Below the pieces are notes generated by a model, which saw nothing but the letters and a program-made list of their open reading frames with translations, was not told the DNA's origin and searched no databases. A DNA stretch of 64,000 bases from a virus, in the IMG/VR virus record IMGVR_UViG_3300023174_000079, positions 1 through 64,000 of that record. The stretch is one strand, 5' to 3'. Position numbers and translations under genes: made by a program. This document shows, in pieces, positions 41,187 to 49,554 of the stretch (position 1 is the stretch's first letter; every line of letters starts with the position of its first letter).

Positions 41187-41923
41187 TGACTATTGATACA
41201 AAAGATTTTTATACCGGTAATCCGACCCCGCAAATATATCCTGCGAGCATTACCTATACACCTAATCCGTGTATACGTTTTACTGATAAGACGAATAATC
41301 AAAACGAACGCATTTTATACGCTAATTATTGGCAAGAGCAACTTAGCTTATACGGTCAACAGGTTCAGTATTATGTAAACACATTCAATACATTATCAGC
41401 TGATATGTTATATGGTGAGCAACCAACTCAGCAATTTGCGCCTCCGTTACCAATTATTTTTGGCATTAACTTAAACGAAAACGCTCTTATGCTTAGTAAG
41501 TATGGCTTACTCTCTGAGGATGAAGTTACAGCATTTGTACCGTATAATAGTTTTTATGCTACGTTTGGTAGTGGTTCAGAGCCAAAATCTGGAGATGTAT
41601 TTCAACTATCGGAATACGGTAGTGATCGTGTTAATGGTCGTAATGGTAATTTTTATGAGATCACAGAGCGTCTTGACCAGGATATCGCCCAGATTAATCC
41701 TCTCGCCGGTCACTACGTTTGGTTGATTAAAGCCAAGCGATTTGAATGGTCGTTTGAGCCCGGGTTATCAGGTGAAGCTGTTAATCAACAAGTATTCGAT
41801 GACACGCGAAATCCTACAGCGTCAGGAGCACAGAAACCTTATAGTTACAGCGCTGATATAGAGTCAAAATCTGTTTTTGATTACAGTCTCACAGATTATG
41901 GATCTGTATACGGTGGGTATTAA
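41186..41923 (+). CDS. 14: Neck protein gp14
   Basis: This 245-residue protein matches T4 gp14, which closes the filled head and joins it to the tail. Signature stretches are YGQQVQYYVNTFNTLSADML then YGEQPTQQFAPPLPI, ENALMLSKYGLLSEDEV, FQLSEYGSDRVNGRNG and DIAQINPLAGHYVWLIKAKR with SFEPGLSGEAVNQQVFDD. Length equals T4 gp14 (256 residues) within a few residues. It is on the plus strand, unlike other tail genes. Its TAA interlocks with that of the convergent gene (TTAA). Confidence 0.92.
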   Translation: MTIDTKDFYTGNPTPQIYPASITYTPNPCIRFTDKTNNQNERILYANYWQEQLSLYGQQVQYYVNTFNTLSADMLYGEQPTQQFAPPLPIIFGINLNENALMLSKYGLLSEDEVTAFVPYNSFYATFGSGSEPKSGDVFQLSEYGSDRVNGRNGNFYEITERLDQDIAQINPLAGHYVWLIKAKRFEWSFEPGLSGEAVNQQVFDDTRNPTASGAQKPYSYSADIESKSVFDYSLTDYGSVYGGY

Positions 41924-42192
41924 ACATCAACCTTACCCGTTTCCGCTGTATAATCCGGCACTACTTCGTTACGTAATTTAGCAATAAAATTATCCGCAGT
42001 TTTACTTGATTCAAAAGAAAGCACAACACGTGAACGATCCGTGCCATCAAACGTATAGTTTAAAACACTATTAGTTAGATTAATATTAATGAGTTTGTAT
42101 AAAACATTAATATTAAAAGAATTTTCTAATGATCTAAATCCACGACGAGGATCAGGTCTTACACTGAAGCTGGTACCGATGATGTAGTGCAT
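41920..42192 (-). CDS. Hypothetical small protein
   Basis: A 90-residue protein with an alternating strand pattern (NINVLYKLININLTNSVLNY) and a helix near the end (SSKTADNFIAKLRNEV). Function unknown. It is the last gene of a five-gene minus-strand cluster whose members overlap by 14-44 bases; its start lies inside the upstream gene. Confidence 0.6.
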   Translation of the reverse strand: MHYIIGTSFSVRPDPRRGFRSLENSFNINVLYKLININLTNSVLNYTFDGTDRSRVVLSFESSKTADNFIAKLRNEVVPDYTAETGKVDV

Positions 42193-42467
42193 GGGAGTTT
42201 TGGAGCAGTAATAGCGTTGTTAGTTTCAATTTCATCAAGATCGGATTTCATAGAGAGAAAGCGCTCTTCAATATATTTTTGAAATGCAAGTGGTTTGATC
42301 CAATCAACATCATTTTCAATTGAACGTTTTTTGAGCTGCTCAACGCGCTTACTTACAATCTCTACGCCTTCTAGAAGGCACAACCAGCGTGCATACTCGT
42401 CGTATGACATATTAAGCTCTGTATTATCTCTTAGTGATATTGATTCGTTTGATAGTGTCGATGACAT
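42159..42467 (-). CDS. Hypothetical helical protein
   Basis: A 102-residue acidic, helical protein (MSYDEYARWLCLLEGVEIVS then a coiled segment). It has no recognised motif and overlaps both neighbours, so it is co-transcribed with them. Confidence 0.6.
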   Translation of the reverse strand: MSSTLSNESISLRDNTELNMSYDEYARWLCLLEGVEIVSKRVEQLKKRSIENDVDWIKPLAFQKYIEERFLSMKSDLDEIETNNAITAPKLPCTTSSVPASV

Positions 42468-42882
42468 ATCCGAGTATTATGTATGAAATTCGCTGCACGT
42501 CAAGAATATTCTTCTCTTCATTAAAGTAATTTAATAACGTGTGTATGGCATCAATATTCTGTATCGCACCATTAATGGATGTATTGAGAGCTTTAATTAA
42601 TTCACTTTTATGCTCATCTTTAATCTTTGATATCTGCACTGTCTTTGTAAGAGTATCAATATAAAGAAGAAGTAAGTTCTTTATAATGTTCTTGTCTGAC
42701 GATGTATCCTTTTTATAAAAGATAAGACCTTCTTCAAGAGACTTATAACTTTGAAGATCTAATTTTTGTCTAAGAGTACCTAAGATATCATCAAATGAGA
42801 TGCGCTGTGACTCTGTAGCTACAGCGAACCTATCTGCTATACCTTCTTCGGTTAAACTATTAATACTTTCAGGAATCTCCAT
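42424..42882 (-). CDS. Hypothetical helical protein
   Basis: A 152-residue all-helical protein with many Ile, Leu and Lys residues and no membrane segment. It overlaps the upstream membrane-protein gene by 14 bases and the downstream gene by 44. Function unknown. Confidence 0.6.
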   Translation of the reverse strand: MEIPESINSLTEEGIADRFAVATESQRISFDDILGTLRQKLDLQSYKSLEEGLIFYKKDTSSDKNIIKNLLLLYIDTLTKTVQISKIKDEHKSELIKALNTSINGAIQNIDAIHTLLNYFNEEKNILDVQRISYIILGYVIDTIKRINITKR

Positions 42883-43300
42883 TGTCAGTAATAATTAAGG
42901 GTACAGGTGCAGGGAGTGTAACATTAGCGATAGTCTCAGTGACGAGGGCAGTTTCCGTAGCAATATAAACGCTCACGTTCTTCTGGCAATAATCGCATTT
43001 GTAATTGTTATTTGTATTCAAGACAATAGGGACGAATTCTGTCTTCTTGAGTGAGCATGGACACGTAACCTCAAGACCCTGCAGGCTAAACTCTTTTATT
43101 CTCTCGTTTTCGAGTTTTTTATTTTTTAATTCTATGTAAGCACTGAGTGCTGTAATGAAAGCATAATAAGCACCGAATTGTATGATTACACCGAGAGGGA
43201 TACCTATGAATAGAGAAACACCAAAGCGCTTTAAGAGTAAACCAAATAAAATAGCGGTAATAACAAGCGCAGTTAATTGCGATAAAAGTCTACTAAGCAT
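42869..43300 (-). CDS. Two-TM membrane protein with zinc-ribbon-like domain
   Basis: A 143-residue protein with two N-terminal membrane helices (about residues 5-22 and 28-52, VSLFIGIPLGVIIQFGAYYA). A soluble part follows with CPCSLKKTEF and CDYCQKN, which look like a four-Cys zinc ribbon. It could tether a small zinc domain to the inner membrane. Its ATG lies six bases after a TATTAT -10 box, so the message should be leaderless. Family unknown. Confidence 0.6.
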   Translation of the reverse strand: MLSRLLSQLTALVITAILFGLLLKRFGVSLFIGIPLGVIIQFGAYYAFITALSAYIELKNKKLENERIKEFSLQGLEVTCPCSLKKTEFVPIVLNTNNNYKCDYCQKNVSVYIATETALVTETIANVTLPAPVPLIITDNGDS

Positions 43301-43306
43301 TATATT

Positions 43307-43334
43307 ATAATAATGTAGCAGCTGCTAAAATCAA
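43307..43334 (-). promoter_or_regulatory. Early/middle promoter for a four-gene unknown cluster
   Basis: On the minus strand: TTGATT, 16 bases, TATTAT, then six bases to the ATG at 43300. The expected +1 is the start codon itself. Confidence 0.65.
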
Positions 43335-43720
43335 GCGTCTTTAGCATTCTTGTCTATTACAACAAATATCTGCTTGAGTTCTTTTAGAGAATTATTAAGA
43401 CAATTAACAATTAATTGTAATTCTTTTTGTGCCTTTTCGTCTTCTCGTACGAGAGGGTTTTTTAATGCAATTTTAAAGTTAGCAATCGCGCTTGTTGTAT
43501 TAGTAATTAGATCACCAAGAATTGATACAGTATTAGGAATTGGATATGGAATTACATTACTAGCACGTGCATCGTTTGGATTTTGAGTTCTATATCCTTT
43601 ATCGTTACCAACAAGATCGTTAAATTTCATTTTGATGGCTCCAAACTCACGTGCTGCTTGACCTGATACCCACCTATTATACATTGAAACTGTATCTTCA
43701 AATAGAACCTTCTTTTTCAT
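43331..43720 (-). CDS. Hypothetical late protein
   Basis: A 129-residue protein with a helical C-terminal half (LQLIVNCLNNSLKELKQIFV). The start, MKKKVLFEDTVSMYNRW, has L-F-E near residue 8 and may be another prohead-protease-type leader. A late-type box lies upstream. Function unknown. Confidence 0.5.
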   Translation of the reverse strand: MKKKVLFEDTVSMYNRWVSGQAAREFGAIKMKFNDLVGNDKGYRTQNPNDARASNVIPYPIPNTVSILGDLITNTTSAIANFKIALKNPLVREDEKAQKELQLIVNCLNNSLKELKQIFVVIDKNAKDA

Positions 43721-43727
43721 GTAAAAT

Positions 43728-43735
43728 TATTTAAT
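43728..43735 (-). promoter_or_regulatory. Late promoter box ATTAAATA
   Basis: On the minus strand, seven bases before the ATG at 43720; divergent from the plus-strand late box at 43742-43749. Confidence 0.5.
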
Positions 43736-43741
43736 CTTCAA

Positions 43742-43749
43742 CATAAATA
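43742..43749 (+). promoter_or_regulatory. Late promoter box CATAAATA
   Basis: Followed by CTATT and then the ATG at 43755. CATAAATACTATT matches the extended T4 late consensus. Confidence 0.7.
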
Positions 43750-43754
43750 CTATT

Positions 43755-44159
43755 ATGAGTTATTTTAAGTCGAGATTTGATTATATTTTAGAAGCTGATG
43801 TTACACCGTCTCCAGAAGCTGCCCCTGCTAATGATCAGGAAGCTATGGCCCAGCAGTTAGACACAGCTAAGCCTTCAGATTTCGATGTTAAGGCAGCGGA
43901 AAGACAAACCCGTATTGATCATGTCAAGGTAAATCAGATTAATACGCTCAATGAATGGATTAAGCAGATTGACGCTTTTGTTGTTTATCTTAACGATACA
44001 GACAGTAATTCAATTCAAATTCAACTTCATTCCGCTCCTTGTGATTCAATGTTTGAAAATATTGCAAGAAGTGAAAAGAAGAGGATATCACGTCTTGCAG
44101 CTGATCTCGGTACCCTTGCACAAAACTTTAAGGGATATCTTGCTTCCGCTAACGATTAA
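43755..44159 (+). CDS. Unknown late protein with capsid-targeting-like N-terminus
   Basis: A 134-residue protein starting MSYFKSRFDYILEADV, where I-L-E (Glu13) fits a prohead-protease site. An Ala/Pro-rich linker and a helical C-terminal domain follow (IARSEKKRISRLAADLGTLA). It is a single late gene whose TAA interlocks with the primase stop (TTAA at 44156-44159). A role inside the head is inference. Confidence 0.55.
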   Translation: MSYFKSRFDYILEADVTPSPEAAPANDQEAMAQQLDTAKPSDFDVKAAERQTRIDHVKVNQINTLNEWIKQIDAFVVYLNDTDSNSIQIQLHSAPCDSMFENIARSEKKRISRLAADLGTLAQNFKGYLASAND

Positions 44160-45190
44160 TCTTTAATCTCAGACATTAAAAGCTTTGCTTTTAATCCGGT
44201 ATAGGAATTACTAATAATAAACTTCGGAGATATTTGGTTTATATTTGCAGCTAAGCAAACGTCGTTAATATCTTTACACGATCTGCCTATCTTTTCCGGC
44301 CAGATAAAAACCGTCTCATTCATATCAATTAGACGCTTTGTCTTGACTCTACTAGCTTTATCTTGCCATTGACTATCAAGTACCCAAATTCGCTTAAATA
44401 GATTGAAACCATTAATCTGCGATTGTTGTAGACTAGAAAACATATTATTGCTATTTTCTTGAATACCTGCTACGGCTGTCCCATTCTTGACGAAGAACGC
44501 ATCAATTGGTCCTTCAAAAACAAAAATATAATCGAGCTCAGGATCAATATTGTTGAGGTTGTAGAGTGACTTTTCTCCGTTTATCTTACTAAGGTATTTT
44601 GGAAGCTTGTCTCCAGATTGATTTAAAATCGTCCTTGATTGATAAAAAACGATTTCATCTTTCTCATCGTAGAATGGTATAATTAATCTATCTTTATGTA
44701 CCCTGTCTGTAAGAGATAGCCAGAGTGATTTAGGCCTATTAACAGCAGTATCTAGCTTCCGTGCCTTAATTACTTCAATAGCCTTTTGTACCACAGCATT
44801 ATTTTTATGGTAATTAATTTGATGATCGTCGAATAAATTAATGCAGTCAAGCGGTAGCTTATGTATAATTTTAACCGGATCTGGTTCAGCTTTATCTGTA
44901 GAGATATCGGTGGGTAAAATATCATATGTTCTAACTTCTTTTATAATTTCCTCGTACGTCTGATTAGATACTTCTTGAATCCATTTTAATGGCTTACCAA
45001 ACCACCCACAGTTATGACAGCAAATAATGTTATCTTCAACAAGATAGTAACACCTACGCTTTTTTAGCCATGATGAACCTTCACGACATATAGGGCATCC
45101 CGCCTCATATGTATTTGATGACTTCTTATACTTCGGATAGCCTGCATATTGATAGTACTTCTGTACAATATATTCCTGAGGAAGTATCAC
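44156..45190 (-). CDS. 61: DNA primase gp61
   Basis: This 344-residue protein should make RNA primers for lagging-strand synthesis with gp41. It has an N-terminal zinc finger (Cys32, Cys35, Cys58, Cys61; CPIC and CHNC) and a TOPRIM-type motif FVFEGPIDAFF (Glu226). IWVLDSQWQDKASRVKTKRL then carries the downstream acidic site. Length equals T4 gp61 (342). It starts at GTG, which coincides with the expected +1 of the promoter upstream. Confidence 0.9.
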   Translation of the reverse strand: MILPQEYIVQKYYQYAGYPKYKKSSNTYEAGCPICREGSSWLKKRRCYYLVEDNIICCHNCGWFGKPLKWIQEVSNQTYEEIIKEVRTYDILPTDISTDKAEPDPVKIIHKLPLDCINLFDDHQINYHKNNAVVQKAIEVIKARKLDTAVNRPKSLWLSLTDRVHKDRLIIPFYDEKDEIVFYQSRTILNQSGDKLPKYLSKINGEKSLYNLNNIDPELDYIFVFEGPIDAFFVKNGTAVAGIQENSNNMFSSLQQSQINGFNLFKRIWVLDSQWQDKASRVKTKRLIDMNETVFIWPEKIGRSCKDINDVCLAANINQISPKFIISNSYTGLKAKLLMSEIKD

Positions 45191-45196
45191 GCCATT

Positions 45197-45224
45197 AGTA
45201 TAACGACGTTTTTAAATAAAACAA
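45197..45224 (-). promoter_or_regulatory. Early/middle promoter for primase
   Basis: On the minus strand: TTGTTT, 16 bases, TATACT, then six bases to the GTG at 45190. Confidence 0.6.
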
Positions 45225-45229
45225 GATTA

Positions 45230-45418
45230 TTATGCCTTAGCTTGTTTATTGATATCCTTTATAGAAACAATGCCCTTGTGAACAAAGACCCCGGAAGCAG
45301 GATCTGTATATATCGCTTCGGTGATTTCCTGATTACCCTTAATATAGGTTCTAAGTGTCGGACGAATTGGTTCACCGCTAATTGGAGACTGAATGACTTT
45401 TGGTTGGATAATATCCAT
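45230..45418 (-). CDS. Hypothetical small protein
   Basis: A 62-residue protein, MDIIQPKVIQSPISGEPIRP then a strand-rich middle and a Lys-rich end. The regular strand pattern and fit between neighbours support it as real. Function unknown. Confidence 0.55.
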   Translation of the reverse strand: MDIIQPKVIQSPISGEPIRPTLRTYIKGNQEITEAIYTDPASGVFVHKGIVSIKDINKQAKA

Positions 45419-45426
45419 ATATTTAC

Positions 45427-45741
45427 TTAGTCTTCAGTATCTTCTAATGCTAGAACTTTAGTTTTGTTCTTATTATACTGCTGCATACATGTTTTAAACA
45501 CATATGCAGGAAGCTGCTCGACAATGTCGACAATTCCACTTTCGATACCGGAATCAAACTTATCAATAGGTATTTTTCTAATATCCATATCAGGTAATAC
45601 CAAAAAATTATAATTAAAAGAATCTTTTTCTACGTAAACTAATAATTCACCTAAGTATTTACCTGCTGTAATAGCGTAAATAAAGGATTGGCGTGGATGC
45701 TTTTTCGTTAAAAAGGATTTAATCCTGATCAGGTTCTTCAT
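45427..45741 (-). CDS. Hypothetical protein, possibly related to the gp26-like pair
   Basis: A 104-residue protein. Its C-terminal part, IVEQLPAYVFKTCMQQYNKN, resembles the (D/E)-x-LP-x-x-V motif of the gp26-like proteins at 29611-31287. The N-terminal half differs, so the link is weak. It overlaps the upstream gene by 23 bases. Confidence 0.5.
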   Translation of the reverse strand: MKNLIRIKSFLTKKHPRQSFIYAITAGKYLGELLVYVEKDSFNYNFLVLPDMDIRKIPIDKFDSGIESGIVDIVEQLPAYVFKTCMQQYNKNKTKVLALEDTED

Positions 45742-46027
45742 TCTCTATATGACTGTGAAAGAATTTATTAATGAGAGTAACAAGGGAATCTGCTTCTTGC
45801 TGATTATGTGCGGAAATGCATTGAATGGGTTCTCCATCAAACGTATAACCGAGAATAATAAAGGACGTTAGATACTCTTCAACCTGAGTTGAAAGGGTCT
45901 TCAGATCTTTTTTAATACCGTTTTCACGAGTAGCGAGATTTTCTTGCAACGAAGAAATCATTGCCTTGCGGAGTACTTCCTTGTCTTCAGGGTTTAATTT
46001 AACCTCCGATTTCTCCGATTTCTTCAT
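45719..46027 (-). CDS. Hypothetical charged protein
   Basis: A 102-residue Lys/Glu-rich protein with a C-terminal helix (ADSLVTLINKFFHSHI). The ATG at 46027 is chosen because GGGAG lies seven bases upstream; the frame extends to 46063, which would deepen the overlap with the upstream gene. Function unknown. Confidence 0.55.
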   Translation of the reverse strand: MKKSEKSEVKLNPEDKEVLRKAMISSLQENLATRENGIKKDLKTLSTQVEEYLTSFIILGYTFDGEPIQCISAHNQQEADSLVTLINKFFHSHIENEEPDQD

Positions 46028-46415
46028 TTTTTTCTCCCTGTTGTTCTGACTCTTGTCGCTCATTGTTAATATTTATCCTCTTGACAAGATATCTCGATTT
46101 ACCGTGATAGTTGATATTATTTGATACTCCGCGAGTAATGAGATAATCAATAATTACTTCAATACTGTCGGTTTTAATACTATAATTCTTGGGTATCTTG
46201 CAACCACCGTCATTCAGTTCAAATAAGATTTCACCTAAATCATTTTTATTGGCATAGCATGTAATCATTGCAGATGACTCGCTAGGATTCACCATTACTG
46301 TCCATCGGCGTGGATCGCCTTTAGCATATACCGAAAATAAACGAATAACAACAAAACCGTTATCACGGAGTCGTTTAATAAAATATCCTGGTGTTTTTAG
46401 TTTGTTGTTGCTCAT
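45999..46415 (-). CDS. Conserved-type hypothetical protein beside the clamp
   Basis: A 138-residue protein. The N-terminal domain (KTPGYFIKRLRDNGFVVIRL then DPRRWTVMVNPSESS) is a compact alpha/beta pattern, followed by a second helix and a Glu-rich tail (QQGEKNEEIGEIGG). The gene is six bases behind gp45, so it belongs to the replication operon. Function unknown. Confidence 0.6.
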   Translation of the reverse strand: MSNNKLKTPGYFIKRLRDNGFVVIRLFSVYAKGDPRRWTVMVNPSESSAMITCYANKNDLGEILFELNDGGCKIPKNYSIKTDSIEVIIDYLITRGVSNNINYHGKSRYLVKRININNERQESEQQGEKNEEIGEIGG

Positions 46416-46421
46416 AATTTT

Positions 46422-47156
46422 TTAATTTTGTATTGCTGAAACAATAAACTTTATGTTTGTTGCTTCATTATTAGTATCAAGAGTTAAAAGACCGCGGGAG
46501 GACGCGATACTAGCTGTCAATACCTTGTATTTCATACAAGAAATTATTCTAAATAATTCAAATTTCAAGGGTATATAATTACTAATTTGTTCGCCCTTAT
46601 AATCTTCAGATATCTTAATACCATAGGAGTCGGTATTTGCTCTTGTCTTATCTGTTAACTCACCAAAAACGCTATCATCTTTAAAAGAAATATAAATCTT
46701 ATCAGTCTCTGTAGCTATAGAACTACCTTTAATAAGTGATACTACAGATGTATATGGAATGGTAAATGTACCATCAAAGGGTAATTCTTTTAATTTTTCA
46801 AGATTAATCTGCTTAGGCGTTTTAATAATATTATCATCAAATAGGTAGTATTTAAATCTAATCGAAGGTGATTCAAAACCGATATGATTAGTAGAAATAT
46901 CTAAAGCACATCCTTTATCTTCAATACAAGAAAGAACTCTACAGAGTTTTTTTAAATCTGGTATGTTAAGATTTTTCTCTATTCCAGACAGTATGTTAGT
47001 GTATACAGCATGAACTACTAGAGTATTGTCCCCGGTCGCAATGATAGCGGAAACGTTTTTTGATGTAAGCTTTAATACAGCGCTATCAGCAACACGACTT
47101 AGCGGTGTTAGGAAGTTATTAAGAAAATCTTCTCTATCCGGTATAGTAAGGATCAT
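46422..47156 (-). CDS. 45: Sliding clamp gp45
   Basis: The 244-residue protein matches T4 gp45, a trimeric ring that holds gp43 on DNA and activates gp55-dependent late transcription. It has the alternating strand and helix pattern of clamps, including LKLTSKNVSAIIATGDNTL and the C-terminal KFIVSAIQN. The length (T4: 228) and the place near gp32 and the primase support the call. A TATAAT-like box lies three to nine bases upstream of the ATG. Confidence 0.85.
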   Translation of the reverse strand: MILTIPDREDFLNNFLTPLSRVADSAVLKLTSKNVSAIIATGDNTLVVHAVYTNILSGIEKNLNIPDLKKLCRVLSCIEDKGCALDISTNHIGFESPSIRFKYYLFDDNIIKTPKQINLEKLKELPFDGTFTIPYTSVVSLIKGSSIATETDKIYISFKDDSVFGELTDKTRANTDSYGIKISEDYKGEQISNYIPLKFELFRIISCMKYKVLTASIASSRGLLTLDTNNEATNIKFIVSAIQN

Positions 47157-47198
47157 GCTATTATATTAGATTCTTTATTCGCTTATACCAGCGGTAAA

Positions 47199-47660
47199 TT
47201 AATCCTTTTTTTTAGTGTCAGTAAGCTGAAGAAGCGTTTCTTCAATAAAAGAAAGTCTCTTTTCCAGACGCTGAAGCGAATCAAAGATGCGTTCAGAGAG
47301 TGGGCTCGTTTCAAAATTAAATTCAAGCTGATTTTGGTCAATCGCTACAGGTTGTTGTGCGACAACTGGCTGAACGCTAACCGGTGGATTAGTAGTCTCA
47401 ACACCTGCAAGATCGGGCTGTAATGTGTTGTGTACGGTAAGTTGTGGCTGGGATTGTGGAGGTGGGGTTTGTACCGGTGTGGATGGGATACTATTAATAA
47501 CAGCTGTAGGATTAAGAATCATACCTTGTAGCGTATTATTTTTTGCTACAAGATTTTTATCAAGCTCTTTTAAATCTCCAGTAACATGCTGACCCATAAA
47601 TTGCAGGGTCAACATCTTAATTTGCTCTGGAGTCAGCGCTGCGTCATTAAACGTATCCAT
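47199..47660 (-). CDS. Hypothetical protein with Pro/Gln-rich linker
   Basis: A 153-residue protein with a helical N-terminus, a Pro/Gln/Val-rich middle (about 55-105) and a C-terminal coiled coil (SERIFDSLQRLEKRLSFIEE). The start overlaps the gp32 stop by one base (TAATG), so it is translated with gp32. Function unknown. Confidence 0.6.
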   Translation of the reverse strand: MDTFNDAALTPEQIKMLTLQFMGQHVTGDLKELDKNLVAKNNTLQGMILNPTAVINSIPSTPVQTPPPQSQPQLTVHNTLQPDLAGVETTNPPVSVQPVVAQQPVAIDQNQLEFNFETSPLSERIFDSLQRLEKRLSFIEETLLQLTDTKKKD

Positions 47661-48526
47661 TAATCTTCAAGTCCCTTGAGAAGGTCTGCAATTGAATCAT
47701 CATCAAGACTAGTAGGAGCTGCTTTTTTCTCGACAACAGGTACTGTAGTAGGCTTTGGTGTCGTTGTAATCTTAGGGGCAGCAGCAGGTGTTTCTTCAGC
47801 GTCTTCAACATCAGATGTGCAGAAGTAATGAGCATTAAGAATATCCTTAAGCTCATCATAGCTCTTGACAGTAAGATAAGATTCGAGATCAAAAATATTA
47901 TTATAAATCTCATCATAAGAATCGGCATCCAGACCGGTAACAGCCTTAGGAAGAGCGAACTTAGATGATACATAGGTCGGGTAATCGCCTTGCTTCTCTA
48001 CCTTGATACGGAAGCTACAACCGTTAGGTGAAAGATCGAAGATACGAGGTCCAAAGTCTGCTGCATCTTCACCTTCAATAGCATCCATAATAATCTTATT
48101 AAGTTGACGGCCAAAGCGAAGAACCTTGATGGTGCCGTTATTCTCAGGACGAACTGGATCGTTCTCTACGTAGACGTTGATCAACCAGCTCTCCTTACGG
48201 TTAAGAGCACGAGCCTTGTCCTTCTCTTCTTCTGTGCCATTACGACGGATACGATATCCCTCTTCAGCGATAGGATCGCGCTGGTTCCAAGTAGTAGGAC
48301 TAATTACGTTAATTAACTTACCATCTGCAAAGCTATTCCAAGCATATGAATAGTAGTGAAGAAATGTCTTATTAGGATCCTTAACGTTAGGAAGAAGACG
48401 AACGGTATAAGTGTTTCCTACTTCGGTTTTAAGGTAGTCCTTAAACTTTGTATTACTTCCCTCAGTATTTTTAGTGAGGGCTGACTTAATGCTATCGAAC
48501 ATGGATGTTGTGAATGAGGAGCTCAT
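47660..48526 (-). CDS. 32: Single-stranded DNA-binding protein gp32
   Basis: This 288-residue protein should coat ssDNA in replication and recombination. The OB-fold core has TYTVRLLPNVKDPNKTFLHY, ESWLINVYVENDP, LRFGRQLNKIIMDAIEG and GCSFRIKVEKQGDYPTY. A Pro/Thr-rich linker leads to an acidic tail (DDDSIADLLKGLED), the usual protein-binding end. The Cys/His zinc site of T4 gp32 is not evident, as in other distant relatives. It lies downstream of the gp59-like gene, the T4 order. Confidence 0.9.
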   Translation of the reverse strand: MSSSFTTSMFDSIKSALTKNTEGSNTKFKDYLKTEVGNTYTVRLLPNVKDPNKTFLHYYSYAWNSFADGKLINVISPTTWNQRDPIAEEGYRIRRNGTEEEKDKARALNRKESWLINVYVENDPVRPENNGTIKVLRFGRQLNKIIMDAIEGEDAADFGPRIFDLSPNGCSFRIKVEKQGDYPTYVSSKFALPKAVTGLDADSYDEIYNNIFDLESYLTVKSYDELKDILNAHYFCTSDVEDAEETPAAAPKITTTPKPTTVPVVEKKAAPTSLDDDSIADLLKGLED

Positions 48527-48540
48527 AGTTAATTTTGTTT

Positions 48541-48569
48541 AGTATATGTTGTGGGTTTTGTATAATCAA
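48541..48569 (-). promoter_or_regulatory. Early/middle promoter for gp32
   Basis: On the minus strand: TTGATT, 17 bases, TATACT, then 14 bases to the ATG at 48526, giving a leader of about eight bases. Confidence 0.7.
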
Positions 48570-49222
48570 GTAGTTTTTTTATTTTTTATTTTTTGTATTC
48601 CAAGCTCAACTAACGTTTTTGCTTTTTTTGAAGCAAAAAACTTTAATCGAAACGTAGAAAGATTATTAAGAAAATCGTCGCCTAGAATAAATTTTAAGAG
48701 TTCAGAATCTTGAGCTCTTATACTACGTTCAAAGGCTTGAAATCCAAATAAGCTATAAACATTTACTCTATGTTCTTTAAGATGCAAGATATAGGAAGCG
48801 TTATTGCCTGTTTGATGTTGAATATATTCAGATATATCAATTTCATGCTCTATACAGAAAGAAGAAATATATTTTAAAGATTCAATAATATTTTTTAATT
48901 GTTCGTTATTATCCGGGTCAAGCATTTCCTGTTTTTTCATAAACAGTGTATATGCTTTTGTTGCTTTTAGCGTGGTGTAGTAATCTAATTCAAAATGCTC
49001 TTGATCAGAATAAATCTCATACGGAGCTTTGATAAAATTCTCTAACTTAATGTGCGGAAACTTAGCTAAGAAAATTGCTATCTTCTTTGAACTATTAATG
49101 TATATATCGTTTAAATTACTAAAGTCTTTTCTATATTTAAAAGGTAATCCCTTTCTACTGCGGGAGATTCTAAGATGAGTATTATAGATGTGTTGCTCGA
49201 AATCTGTTAGAGATGCCCCCAT
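48566..49222 (-). CDS. 59: Replicative helicase loader gp59-like
   Basis: A 218-residue helical, basic protein (T4 gp59: 217) directly upstream of gp32, as in T4 (33-59-32). It has LTDFEQHIYNTHLRISRSRK then GLPFKYRKDF, matching the N-terminal pattern of gp59-type loaders, and an aromatic-rich C-terminal half. It should load gp41 onto gp32-coated DNA. The call rests on length, place and pattern. Confidence 0.65.
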   Translation of the reverse strand: MGASLTDFEQHIYNTHLRISRSRKGLPFKYRKDFSNLNDIYINSSKKIAIFLAKFPHIKLENFIKAPYEIYSDQEHFELDYYTTLKATKAYTLFMKKQEMLDPDNNEQLKNIIESLKYISSFCIEHEIDISEYIQHQTGNNASYILHLKEHRVNVYSLFGFQAFERSIRAQDSELLKFILGDDFLNNLSTFRLKFFASKKAKTLVELGIQKIKNKKTT

Positions 49223-49224
49223 CC

Positions 49225-49512
49225 CTACATTGTAATCTTCTTTTTTGTATTATTCAAGTATTTCATTACATACTTACTTTTATGTAAACTTGGGTCAAAA
49301 GAAAGAAAAGCCTGCACAGCAGCGAAATCACTGTTTGCATCACAGTAGTGTTTGAAGAGATCTCGTAGAGGCTTGTTTTGCAAAACCAAAAGAAAGACAT
49401 TTGCGAGATTTAATTTCTTTGCATGAATTAATGTTACAAAGGAACAAAACGCAAGAAAGAGATGATCTCTTTCATAATCTATAAGTGTGCCTTCTTCTAA
49501 TATACGCTTCAT
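49225..49512 (-). CDS. Hypothetical protein at the gp33 position
   Basis: A 95-residue helical, basic protein just upstream of the gp59-like gene, where T4 has gp33, the late-transcription coactivator. Sequence similarity to gp33 is not obvious to me, so the identity is positional. Its start codon lies within one arm of an 11-bp inverted repeat. Confidence 0.5.
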   Translation of the reverse strand: MKRILEEGTLIDYERDHLFLAFCSFVTLIHAKKLNLANVFLLVLQNKPLRDLFKHYCDANSDFAAVQAFLSFDPSLHKSKYVMKYLNNTKKKITM

Positions 49513-49551
49513 TGATTTAACTAATTATCAATAAAGTATATTAAATCAATG
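49510..49551. repeat. Perfect 11-bp inverted repeat over a start codon
   Basis: CATTGATTTAA (49510-49520) and TTAAATCAATG (49541-49551) are exact complements, 20 bases apart. One arm holds the ATG of the gene at 49512; the other lies just beyond the gp41 stop. It could be an operator or an RNA hairpin that hides the start. Confidence 0.75.
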
Positions 49552-49554
49552 TTT

